Origin: Elysia chlorotica
Lineage: Eukaryota > Mollusca > Gastropoda > Plakobranchidae
Assembly (NCBI GenBank): GCA_003991915.1
Contig: RQTK01000023.1
Span: 986,611-1,050,610, forward strand
Direction of reading: 5' to 3'
Length of the DNA: 64,000 nucleotides
Shown: positions 39,601 to 52,505 of the stretch, one piece after another
How positions within the stretch are numbered: the stretch's first letter is position 1
Layout of the letters: the number at the start of each line of letters is the position of its first letter
The notes under the pieces: model-generated
The model's input: only the letters and a program-made list of their open reading frames with translations
Databases searched by the model: none
Told to the model about the DNA's origin: nothing
Translations under genes and position numbers: made by a program

Positions 39601-42600
39601 AGATAGAAATGTATGACCAAAGAGGAAAAAATAACAAGGGGTGGCAGGTACTAACGGGACTACTTTATTTTTATACACATAAAATAATCCACCTATGAAA
39701 CGGGCGTCGGGGGAAATAATTATTGATTTTCTCATGTTCATTGTCATCAGTTTTCCACTAATTACATATTTTTGTTTTGTTTTGTCAGGCCTTTTATTTC
39801 AAATTATTTAAATATTATCTTTGGTTTAGCATTTACAATGTGTTAATACTGTTATCCTTTAAGGATACATGAAGAAAACAAAAAAGTGGGAGGGGATATC
39901 AAGTGCCTTCTCTATTCCAATTTCTTAAAGAAATCCTTTATTGATGTCTGTACTTTTTTTTTTTGACTGGCTCGCACGAATACTTTTTTCAGTAGCAATT
40001 TCTTGTCAACATCTACAAGTAGTCTAATTTTCATTTCAATGGTTAAGTCTTTCCGTTTCATGGCCATGGTGAACCAGGACGATAATAAGAATATGAGGCT
40101 TTAAGTAAGTGCTGGAATATGAGCAGATTTTTCATCGTGTCTTTAAACAACGATGTGTGGCAAGCAAATGAACGATAAACTATCATTGTATCAATATCAT
40201 GCACTAGTGTGCACCTCATGTGTGCTGTTGCTAGGTACCAACCAGCAGTACTCCCACCCCACCAGGTCTACACTTTGGCGCAAACTTTAGTTCACTGAGG
40301 CCCGAAGGTTGAATGACCACTTACTGAGGTGGAAAACATGCGGAATAACAAAGAACTAATGTGTTGAATGTTACTAACAGTGTTAGCGCAACATTTCCCA
40401 CCACATATGCTTCACCACATATATCCATCTGTCTATAAATCAGCTATGATGTAAGTGGATTATACTGTATAATATTCTAAGAAGCAAAGCAAATGATTAC
40501 CCCTGGCTCCAAGCTTTCTAAGTTCCTGGCAACTTGAATTAGGTGCATCCTTAGATACTCCAACACAGATGCAATATGTGGGCTCTCAGCGAAGCACTCT
40601 GCATCTGAAGGTTTGTCAGCAGCTGAAACAGAACTACTAGACATATTGTGATGGGAATGATTTGACATTTCAAACAGGTTGTCTAGGTACATAGCTTCTA
40701 AAGAATCTTGAGAGTGTATCCTATAGTTAGAGACATTGTTCTTCTCTCTTATAATTGGAGTCAAATTTTGGACAGTCAGGGTATAGAGAATCTCTGCAAC
40801 TGTACTTGGGCTAAGGTTTGTTCTCTTAAAATGATCACTAGAAAAAGCACCACTTTCATCAATGTCTAGGGAAGGTATCAGCCATCTTATCAGACATCTC
40901 CTCAGAGGATACAAAGGCCTAGCACGACTCGTGTTGACAAGCGAGCGCTCTCTCCCGATGTTTGATGACGATGTGCACGAGCCAACGATGCTGGGCTCAT
41001 AACTTTCCGGCAAGCCATGGCAGATGAGGGCTGTGAGAAGACTGTTGGATGCGGGACACGGTTGGCACAGGCCTGGCAGGAAGAGGTTCCAAATCTCAGC
41101 TTTGGGCTGGACGTAGCCACAGTTTAAGATGGAGGCCATCACAGAGAAAGCTTGTTCCTGGTACAGCTCTGCCCCTGCATGACGTGTGTTGATGGTACTA
41201 GGGAATATACACAAAAAAAGGAAGAAAAAAACAAAACAAAAAGGTTAAAGGAAAAGTTTGTCTGCAGATTAAATGTATTGCGAGGGAAAAAGAAATGAGT
41301 AGGATACACCTTTTTAATAGACCATTTTCTTTCCCATAATCATTGGACAAAAAACAAGGCAGAGAATGGCCAGAAAAATTGTTAAAGAGGGTACCAAACA
41401 TGCCCTCTGGTGGCTTTTTTCAATTAGTATTAACCTAATGATGTGACTTCATGTTAATGAGAAGAGCGGTTTCTGTGCTTACCTGAGACAGTGCGACCAC
41501 AGTGCCATGTTTATGAGAAGAGCAGTTTCTGTGCTTACCTGAGACAGTGCGACCACAGTGCCATGTTTATGAGAAGAGCAGTTTCTGTGCTTACCTGAGA
41601 CAGTGCGACCACAGTGCCATGTTTATGAGAAGAGCAGTTTCTCTGCTTACCTGAGACAGTGCGACCACAGTGCCATGTTTATGAGAAGAGCAGTTTCTGT
41701 GCTTACCTGAGACAGTGCGACCACAGTGCCTGCCATGAGCTGCGCCTGCTTCTGGCTCTGGTCCTGGCGTCCACGCAGGGCGGAGATCAGGGCAGACAGC
41801 CCGGCAAACAGGTGCTCATACACGCTACCCCTGGGCAGGTAAAATACAAGAAAGGTTGTAACAACGCTAACACAACAAGACCACTCAAAAACGCAAGTCG
41901 CAGACACCAAGGAATCTTCTTAGGACATGCGATGAATACGAAAAGCCAGAACATCTCATAGAACATCTAATAACTACTGGAATCATTAAAGGGAAGCACA
42001 GCATGGAAATACAACGAGAAAAGGCAGTGAACGGACCAACAAAATGGTTAAACGTAGGGTAAAAGACAGAAGCATTAAAAGCAGCAAGGCTATATGGTGG
42101 ACAGATCAGACCAAAATCTCAAGAGACAGTGCAGAGTTATCATGACTCCCATCTCAGTCAGTGACATTATGCCGACATCAACCCAACAGTAGGGGGCAAA
42201 AATGATAAAATTCATTGTGTCCACTCCTGGTTTTCAGAGCGGGGACCTCTCAGTTGGGAGACCAATGCTCTATCCCATGTGTCCGTGTGTAGAGGGGCAG
42301 GTTTGCCAACACTACACAGCAATGCATGGTACTTGATGCGTGGAGCATGAGCGACATTCCATTCAAGGTATATTTTGAGCATGAATACAATTACAAAGAA
42401 TAGAGAACAATGCAAAGAACTTTTTGTAGTAAAAATCTACAAAAAACTAGTCAGTCAATTTTGTTTAACTACTATGCTGAAAGGATATCAAGTACTCTTT
42501 CTCTCTCTCTTCATCTCACTTTGTCATAGTTAAAAACACATCATATATTTAAATCCTCAAAAGTATGAAACGAACCCAAAAATATGAATAAATATTAATA

Positions 42601-44010
42601 TGGATCTGATATATTAAACACTGGGCAAAATTCGACTAATGATAACATACTTATATTTCATTCAGGACTTACAAACAAGTCCTCCATAGAATATGGATCA
42701 TCTGAACTGAGCAGAGCTTAACTGAGAAACCAGATCCAGGTTGGTTGGTTTGGTTTAACGTCCAACAGCAGCACTATATATATAGGCTATATTGTGGACG
42801 GGCCCCAAGACAGACGTCTGACAATTTTATGTGCTGCCACACACGAGACAGGGCGGGGATACCATGACTCCTGTCTCAGCCGGTCACATTATACTGACAC
42901 CGACCCAACCAGTAGGGAACGCACCAGCCAGGATTCGAACTCGGGACCTTTTGCGTCGGAAGCCAATGTTCTACCCCTAGACCACCGCGCCCCCCCAGAT
43001 CCAGGTAATAAATCCCACCTATTGCAGTGTTCCAGCATGTTGATCAGAAGTTCCAAAGTGAGGTGTAAGCCGCCTTCGTCAAAAACTTGAGGGTAGCTGT
43101 TCAGAAGCTGACTCAAAATCTGCAACCTAAAAAAATAGACGTGGCAACAAATGTTTGTGAATTTGTGGTAGCGTCCTTAAGATAAAGTTTTATTTAAATA
43201 ATAATTTAAATTTAGTTTAAAAAAGAGCTTTTTGCAGTTAACAATACAATCAACGGTCGATTTTTTTTTGAGAATCAGTACAAATTCTACAAGGATTAAA
43301 TAAACAACATAAATCTAAACTTTTTTTCCATTTACACAACAAATAGAGGAAAAAATTTAATAATTTAATGTATAAGTATTGAATTTTAGAGATAAAAAAA
43401 AAGTTATTGTGAAGCCTCATTGCCAAGAAAATCACTAAAATAATATGGTTATACAAATTTGAAGCAAAAGTTGAGCAAAAAGTCAAAATTTCTTGCTTTG
43501 AGATCCTAAGGTGAAAAAGTTGTTTTTAGTCTCTATAGGTAGAATGTTTTAATGTATAAAAAAGATGCTTTAAAACTCCAAAAAGCTCTTAGAAGAACAC
43601 AGACATAAGTTTAAGAATCAACCAAAACGGGGAAAACTAAAAATTCTGACTGTTCTGCCCATTTCCGAGACCATAACATGATTCTCTAAGCTAGAAACTA
43701 CGCAGAAGAGAAAGACTGCACGAGTTTACCACGGCACGGCCTGCAGAGTGCCAGAGGTTTCCTTGATGAGCTCCAGCAGAGACTTTCTGCTCGGAGCGAT
43801 GCTCAGGCGCTGTCTCTTGGCTGGAAGTCCTGACCCGCCCGTCTGGCCGGTGAGCTGAGTGGCTTGCGTCACGCTCCAGTCCACACATTCAGGCACCACC
43901 TTGCTGCTCGGTAGCTGCAGGGTGTGGAGAAATCATAGCCACGACAACAACAATAATATTAATGCTTGTGATAAGAGTAATAAATAAAATGGCGGTAATA
44001 TTATTATTAC

Positions 44011-44061
<51 letters not shown>

Positions 44062-47000
44062 TATTACTATTATTATTATTGTTATTATTATTATTATTAT
44101 TATTATTTTTACTATTATCTAGTTTTTATTAGTTGGTCAGAAACATCACGCTTACACACTCAGCCATGTGTATAATGTGATCGACCAAATCCCGCACATG
44201 GAATCACTGGTAAAATATAAATCAGTCTAGACTAGATATAGATCTAGATGCGATCCAAAGTTCCATCTCTAATATGTCGTTTGGATACCGTGCAGCTCCT
44301 CAAAAATACATAGAAGCCCGTATCCATATCAAGATGCTAGTCTGACGTAAGAGTAAACGAGCGCATGATTTGCAAAAGAGAAATGTTCTATCGAAAACAC
44401 CATCAACCATAGCAAGTGAACAATTGGATTGATTAGTTGGAAATGACGTCAGGAGGCGAGGACTGGATGTGAAGATTGAGATATCGGTATTAAGTGGAGG
44501 AATAAAAGATAAAAGACGATAGAGAGATTGGTGAGCCAATTAATCGGACGAAAAAACTATCAATCAGATCTACGTAAATTTTACTTGTAAACGCATAATT
44601 GAGAGCACAATAACGCCAAAAATCTGCCTGATAGTCAACACCAAGTAAGATCAAACGCAAATCAGAACAATTACTTCATTGGAACTGATGGCAAGTGTCA
44701 ATGACTGAAGGTAAAGATAGAGAAATTGGTATTTTTCAAATGAATGAATGCAAAAGACAACAACAAGTTGGGGTTGATTGATATCATTGACGTTAATTAA
44801 CCCAATCTCTATAGTACTATAATAAGTAGATATAAATAATAATAAAAAATCGCCTATCGATACAATATAATAATTATTTGAATAATCAATTTTCCTTGAT
44901 ATATTAACATACAACAACCAATAAGAGTGGATATTTTATTTTATTTTGTAGGCCTAGCTGTTTTTAGCTTAAATTAAAAAAAAAAAACACAACATATAAT
45001 AGACCCCAAAAGAACGCAGTCACTATCAGTAAAGTTAAAGATCCTGTACAATAATTATGTATAACATCTTTGTGTAAAACGCAATAATGCACCGCCAGCC
45101 GGAAGTGTGTGTATGTGTGTGTCTGTGGGGAAGAGTGGCAGCGATTATACCTAGCTAAACAAAATATGAAATTGACTGATCTTCCCAGAGTAGGAACTAC
45201 GAGAGGATTTGCGCTTGACAGTGAAAATGGTTTAGAGTCAATACCAGTCTAGCGGGTGTCTGAAAAAAATGGATGAATTCTTGGAAACACTCAAGCAGAC
45301 TCTCTGCCTATCACCAGTACACAAAGCCAGGGGATTTCCAAATGGACAGATTGCCGGCGGCGAAAGCATAATTGGAGCAATAGTATAACACTGTTTACCG
45401 CATTTTCTACTGAAAAGAGTCGCATGTGACTGAAAAGAGTTGCGAGTTAACCATTAATCTACAAGTTGATTAGAGACTCAAAACATAGGGGGTACTTATG
45501 AGACATTAAAAACATGAATGGGCCCAATAAACGGATGGGTAATCGGGTGTTATTGCCGAAAATGGCAGCAAGTACTCGATGATCGACGAAACACCCAATT
45601 TTTAGGTGGAAACCGCCAAATAGGTATTTTTTTCAACCAGAAACAAACGGACGGATGTACTAAATATGTATTATACGTACTAAATATGTATTATACGTAC
45701 TGATCAGCAGCTATGCATACAGAAACTGTACCACGGTCAAAACATTGATCGATGCAAATTGATGCTTTGTTTTACACTATTGAACACAACCCAAACGAAA
45801 AATAAATACCGGACGCTAGTATACATAAAGCTGACTATCAATATGCGGTAAATCAAACTATAAAACTAGTGGTAATAGTAATTGTATTGAAAAAGTGAAA
45901 ACGAAAGTACCTAATAATCGAACAGGTAATATCGATAGTGTGTATGAAGTATAATTATTTTCTTGGGCCATCTCTGAACCAGTGGCTAGAAGTTAAGGTT
46001 ATAGATCGTACTATTTTCAACTCGGCGTAATATATGACAAGGATTGGGCGTAATATGACAAAGGCCTGTAGTAAAGCGTAATTTGCAGCGTTTGGGCGTA
46101 ATAAATTACGCCCAAAGCGTAATGTTGGCAGGTCTGAGAATACATTTAACACTGCATGCAAACACAAAGTTCCCGACTGCGATTGTCCCGACCCGGAGAC
46201 CAACGTACTGCTAGCCGGAAGTGTATGTGTCTGTGTGGAACAGTGGCAGCGATTGTGCCTAGCTAAACAAAATATGAAATTGTCTGATCTTGCCAGAGTA
46301 GAAACTATGAGAGGATTTGCGCTTGACAGTGAAAATGGTTTAGAGTCAATACCAGTCTAGCGGGTGTCTGAAAAAATGGATTTAATCTCGGAAACACTCA
46401 AACAGACTCTCTGCCTATCACCAGTACACAAAGCCAGGGGATTTCCGGATGGACAGATTGCTGGTTGGCGAAAGCATAATTGGAGCTATAGTATAACACT
46501 GTTTACCACATTTTCTACTGAAAAGAGTCACATGTGACTGAAAAGAGTAGCGAGTTAACGATTAATCTACAAGTTGATTAGAGACTCGGTCAATCCCAGT
46601 GCCACAAAACATAGGGGGTACTTATGAGACATTAAAAACATGAATGGGCCCAGTAAACGGATGGGTAATCGGGTGTTATTGCCGAAAATGGCAGCAAGTA
46701 CTCGATGATCGACGAAACACCCAATTTTTAGGTGGAAACCGCCAAATAGGTATTTTTTTCAACCAGAAACAAACGGACGGATGTACTAAATATGTATTAT
46801 ACGTACTGATCAGCAGCTATGCATACAGAAACTGTACCAAAGTACACACTTTACCTGTTTGAATATATCTGCAGCAAGGCTGATGTAATCTGGCTTAAGA
46901 CCACTAGACTTGGACCTGAAAAACATTTTTTCTTGACTTAGAACAAAATTGAACACACTGTAGTCTGTGAAGAGATTTCATGATATTTGTTTTTATTTAT

Positions 47001-50000
47001 TTATTTATTTAATTTGAAAGACTCAAAAGGTTCATGAGAAATAGTGAAATTAGACCAAATCCACCCAGCATACTTCTATTTTTATTTCATGAACTTCTAA
47101 ATCTTTTCTCCCATTGTATCACTCCTATCTCTTACATTTGCAAGCTCTACAGATATGAACGTGAATTTATCAATACTACAAGTATTAGTTCTAAAATTTC
47201 ATAACAGCAGTTTGTTCACTTCAAAGGGAAAAACAACTTTACAATTCCTTATAAAAAAAAATAACATAAAAGAATATGCCACTCTTGTGTAGATTTAAAT
47301 AAGAAAAGTTTAAAAAAAAGATTTCATAACTGCTTTTCTGTATTATGCAAAAGGCTAAATCAGGAACTTTTTAATTAAGGACTATTAATAAGTATACCCT
47401 TGAAACACTTTAACTGTTTTGACTATCATTGAAGTTCATTATAAGGAATTTATTTTTAAAAATTATTAGTAACTCAACAAATTTAAAAAAAAACAGCGCA
47501 GATTTGATAAGGAGTTTTAAGTTTTTTTAAATTAATATTGAAAAACCAAAATATAAAATTGCTATGATTAGTTTTATATTGATTTCATTTTAGAAAACAA
47601 AAAAACCAACCCAGAGATTATTTTGTAGCTGCCAGCCGATAAGTCGATGTCAGACACCACCAGCTCGTGAAGCATCAGAAGCTGCGACTGATTTCACACA
47701 GTTAAATAATCATAGGCGTGGTAAATGCTTAAGCTTTCACGGAAATAAATACACATAGATATGATAAAACATGAAGATTTAACACAAAGAAAAAGATATA
47801 GAAATGGTATAAAATGAAGTAACTAATCCAATGTAAATGTTTGAAATGTGACCTATGCCATATGCCATATTGACATTTAAGTTAGAGCAAACTGGCAGAA
47901 ATTTTCAAGAAGATGGACGCTACTTCATAAGCTTTACATTAAAAAAAAATTCTAATTGTTGCCATTCTTATTTAGTATTTTGTTACTGTATAAACTACTG
48001 ATTCACTTTTATTTTACTGCGTAAAAAACAACATTGAATGCAAGTTTTTTGTTTGTTTCTTCACTCTATTATATATGTATTCCTCATTTTTTTAAATATG
48101 TTTCTTTTTTAATGTGAACCAAACAGAAGTGATCTCGTCCTCAGTATACATATTTATACATAAACAACTCCTACTACCTGCCAGAGATCCCAGTCCACAG
48201 CGAAAGCGCCTTCCTCTGGCGTTGATACCCCTAGAGGATGATGGGCTTTCACCAGCAAGTGGAAAAAGGAAATCAATTCCTCCTAAAGTTTACAAAAAAA
48301 AAAAAAAAGAAAGAAATACAGAATCTGCTCTATAGATTAGAGTTATCATAAAAGTCCAATGAAAAGGTTATTAGTTTATTAACAGATTACACCATCATCT
48401 ACAAAGGTGTGTCGCACTTATGCACACAAGTTGCAATCTTAAAATAATGTCATTTATAAGCAATTGCCTAACTGAAATTAGTGATGAACATAAATTCTTT
48501 TCCAAAAGAACCCCCTGCTTCAAGCCCCTACTCACAGGTTCACTGATCAAAAGCATCTGCATCTTAACTTTACATGTTGCCTTGGTAGTGCCATGCGTAA
48601 GGTCACAAATCATAATAAATTATAAACAAACCATTTCTCTTTCATACACAAAGAGTATGTTCCTACATAATTTTAGAAAAGGATCCCTAAAAGGCATTAT
48701 TTAAAATTTGTTTGGCTGCAACTGCAGGGGAAGGTTTATACACTTTATTTTCATTGGACAATTTCAAATATTAAATGCAGCAGTATGAAAATATTTAAAT
48801 ACAACCTTAATTTTTTCTGTGCTGGCTTTCTCCCACATACTAGTAAAAGTCTTCATTTGGCTCTCCCCAAAACCGCAGAGTTGAGCTCGACAACCTGAAG
48901 CAACATTCTTGCAGAAACTGTTCAGGGACATTAGTAGGTTTTCCAGAACAGAGGTAGCCTTTAGATTGCTGTAAGCAAATAGACAGGTATTAGCTAGTGT
49001 ATCATTAGAAAACCTTTTCTGAAGTTTTACGACACACAGATATTAGCAGCAAATGTGATATAGCTCTGTGAAATAAAGTACACTTGCTATCTGATATAAA
49101 ATATTTGATATTTCAACTTTTTAGAAGTCCTAAATATATCCAATATATGACAATATTTCATTTGAAATAAAGAACAACGGGAGTGGTCAATATGACATTT
49201 TTTATACGATCCAAACAGAAGCAAGTGCGCAAATATTAGTATTTTCTACATTAGAACAAGAGATGTTGAATGTAATGATATGGGACAAAAAAAGAAAAAA
49301 AATGAAGTTGGCACATGTGAACCAAATCAAGTGAAAGAAAGCACACTAGTGCTCGACTAGAGTGGCATCGCTGCAGCGGGACCTCGGAAGTAGCTCCGTT
49401 TTTTTCTCTCCATATAAGCTCTATAACCTGTGCATTGATATAACGGGGCAGGGACACAGCGGGAGAGTTTGAGCGAGCTGTAGAGGAATAATAAAGAACT
49501 GCATTGTTTTGTTTTCCACGCCCTGACCTAACCACAGCCACGTAGGATGGGTTCTAATTTTGGTTTGCACTGCTATATACTAGTGCTTAAGTGCTAGATT
49601 TATTTGTGACTTTTTTGCCAACCTACCGTCAGGGATTGGGACTAGGGGTGGGGAAGGGAGGAGAGGGGTAGGGTGTTTGGCTGAAAGATAGGCTGTAGGT
49701 GCCAGTCTGCTACACAAGTTGAAAAACGCAAACAAAATCAATCGGGGCGGGGAGGGGGGAAGGGGGTGAGATGCAGTGGGTCTATGTGTGTAGGCACTTA
49801 GGCAACTGTGGGCCCTTTGTATCTTTCATTTTCGTGTTTTCGTGCGTTACGATTGTTGATCCCGAAATTTCCCTTTGATCCCCCATTGAGGGTGCATGCC
49901 TACCACGGAACTTTTCTTCTGGGCAGGAAAATCCCCCCTGTCGGCATGTTCTACTGTAATGATAATTGTGTTATTGACAGAAAAGGTGTCCTGAAATATT

Positions 50001-52176
50001 TACCGATAAAATCACCAACTCATAAATTTATGGAGGAAAGGGTTAACACAAAAAACTTGAGCAGAAATACATACTTCAGTATAAAAAATGCTGAGGAATA
50101 GATTACCATGGCAAAAAGACAGGTTATGCAGTAAGTATTCTTCGAAATAACAGATAGTATTTTATAAAACATAACACAAGTGAAGTTCTACACGGACCTT
50201 ATGTGCTCCATTCTCCGTGAATAGAAACTAAAGAGCCTTTTAGAATTGAGCTCTCCTTGTTGTATGTTCCCATCCACTAGCTCCTTGATAATGCGCATGA
50301 TAATGTCAGTATCAAAAGCTTCCTCCTCAAACAGCTTGCAGTAGATGTACAACAGTTCTGGAGAAAATAAAAGAAAGATATTCAACCATATCAGTGACTT
50401 GCATTTTTAGATAATCTGTAATAAGTACCCACTTTTTTTTTTTTTTATTTGACATGTAAGCCCTCTAAAAAGAATGTTAATGAGAACTGAAATTTACATA
50501 CAAATCAAACTAAAAGACAGCTCAGGCTACCATAATTAAATATCAAACACCAGAAGGAAGGAGCATTTCCATGTGGGCTGGACAAGCTAAGCAAACAAAT
50601 AAGATGTACTTTGCCTTCAGGAACAGTTTGATCTCCTATTCTTTACATTTAAAGGACTTCAGGTATTCTAGCCCTGCGATAAAACATAGATAGCATTTCT
50701 CTTCACTACTTAGATAGTATTGAACATCGCAGCTGCTCTTTTTAAAGCTCATTTTTATATTATCTTTCTAGTCTCAGAATCAAACCATCCATATTACAAG
50801 AGATATAATAAGATTTTGTTCATTCTTAACTCTTAAAACCTGATTGAACACTGCCAGCCATCAATCATCATCATCATCATCATCATCGGTATTTTGATTA
50901 ACGTGCAGGTACTGGGGCAACATCCACATCAGTGGACCCCCTTCCAGGTAGCTGGCTTGCTGCACGCATGGCTGATCTCACACCAGATCTCCAGGTGTTT
51001 CTGTCATGAGGGTCAGTTGTTGAGAGTTTCCAGTCTTTCCGATCCCTCTCTGTCACCTGCTTCCATGTCATTCTGGGTCTCCCTTTTCCACGACTTCCTG
51101 TTACTTGCATGTCCAATGCTGTCTTGATAGCTCCGCTTGACCGTTCCACGTGGCCATACCACCGGAGTCTTCTCTCCTTCAGAATGAGGTTCAGGTCCTC
51201 AAGGCCAAGAAGCGTCAATAGCTCATTTGACCTAGTGGTGGCCACATCTTCTGGCTTCACATTGCAGATCTGTCTTATCATTGCCCTGTCGTTTCTCTGC
51301 AGGCGTTGAAGGTTTGGCTTGGTCAAGGGCCATGTCTCGCTAGCATGGAGCATTGCACTCCGCACACAAGTGCTGTACACATGACCCCGCGTCTTGTATG
51401 AGAGGTGGCGAGACAAAAGAACTGGTAGTAGTTCTTTAAACTTCTTCCAAGCTGTCTTCACACGTGTTGTGGTTGCAAGGTAACAGCCACCAGCTGCCGA
51501 GAGCATATCTCCCAGGTAGCAGAAAGAAGCTACGACATCCAGCTTGTCGGATCCCACCTGGACTTCCCTCTGTGGTCTGCCATCGATTGGTCTCGCAATA
51601 CATTATCAATGTATAATCAATGTATACTTTATCTTTTGAAATGACTAATTTCCGGTTAGAGATATCCAAGACAGTGCGCTAAAATTTGGGGGCAGATTTA
51701 GATGCACAGAATCCTTCCAAAAAGTCTACGTTCTAAGAGTTGGGATAATTTTAATAAACGATAATGTATTTGAAAAATTAAACCCAGAGTTTCTCACTTC
51801 TCCATTGGGCAGGCGTCACTTTCAGCCAATAGGCTCGGACTCGGAGTACTGATTTCAGGAGTAGATTGCTGTAGTCCGCACCAAGAGCTCCTAGCATGAA
51901 CTCATCATTCAAAACACCAAGGATACTGTTCATCAAGATTGAAGCACATAGCTTAGCTCCCCCTGAAGATTAATAGATTTGGAAGGAGTAAGGCAGGATA
52001 CAAAAAATCTCATCTTAGTTGAAAAGCAACAACAAAAACACAGTACACAGGTTACCAGCCAACAAAAATAACAGACAAAGGTATACAAGAATTCTAGCTA
52101 TATCTTTACAGCAAACAAAGGCTTTACTATAATGGCAAATTCTGTTTTAAAAACACCATTATGATATTTTATTATT

Positions 52177-52221
<45 letters not shown>

Positions 52222-52452
52222 NNNNNNNNNNNNNNNNNNNNNNNNNNNNNNNNNNNNNNNNNNNNNNNNNNNNNNNNNNNNNNNNNNNNNNNNNNNNNNN
52301 NNNNNNNNNNNNNNNNNNNNNNNNNNNNNNNNNNNNNNNNNNNNNNNNNNNNNNNNNNNNNNNNNNNNNNNNNNNNNNNNNNNNNNNNNNNNNNNNNNNN
52401 NNNNNNNNNNNNNNNNNNNNNNNNNNNNNNNNNNNNNNNNNNATTATTATTA

Positions 52453-52505
<53 letters not shown>

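Noticed and set aside
41647..41700. Treating the 56-bp extension of exon 12 as simple intron
   Set aside because: Not adopted, because the frame between exons 12 and 13 fails without it; kept as an inference rather than a firm exon boundary.
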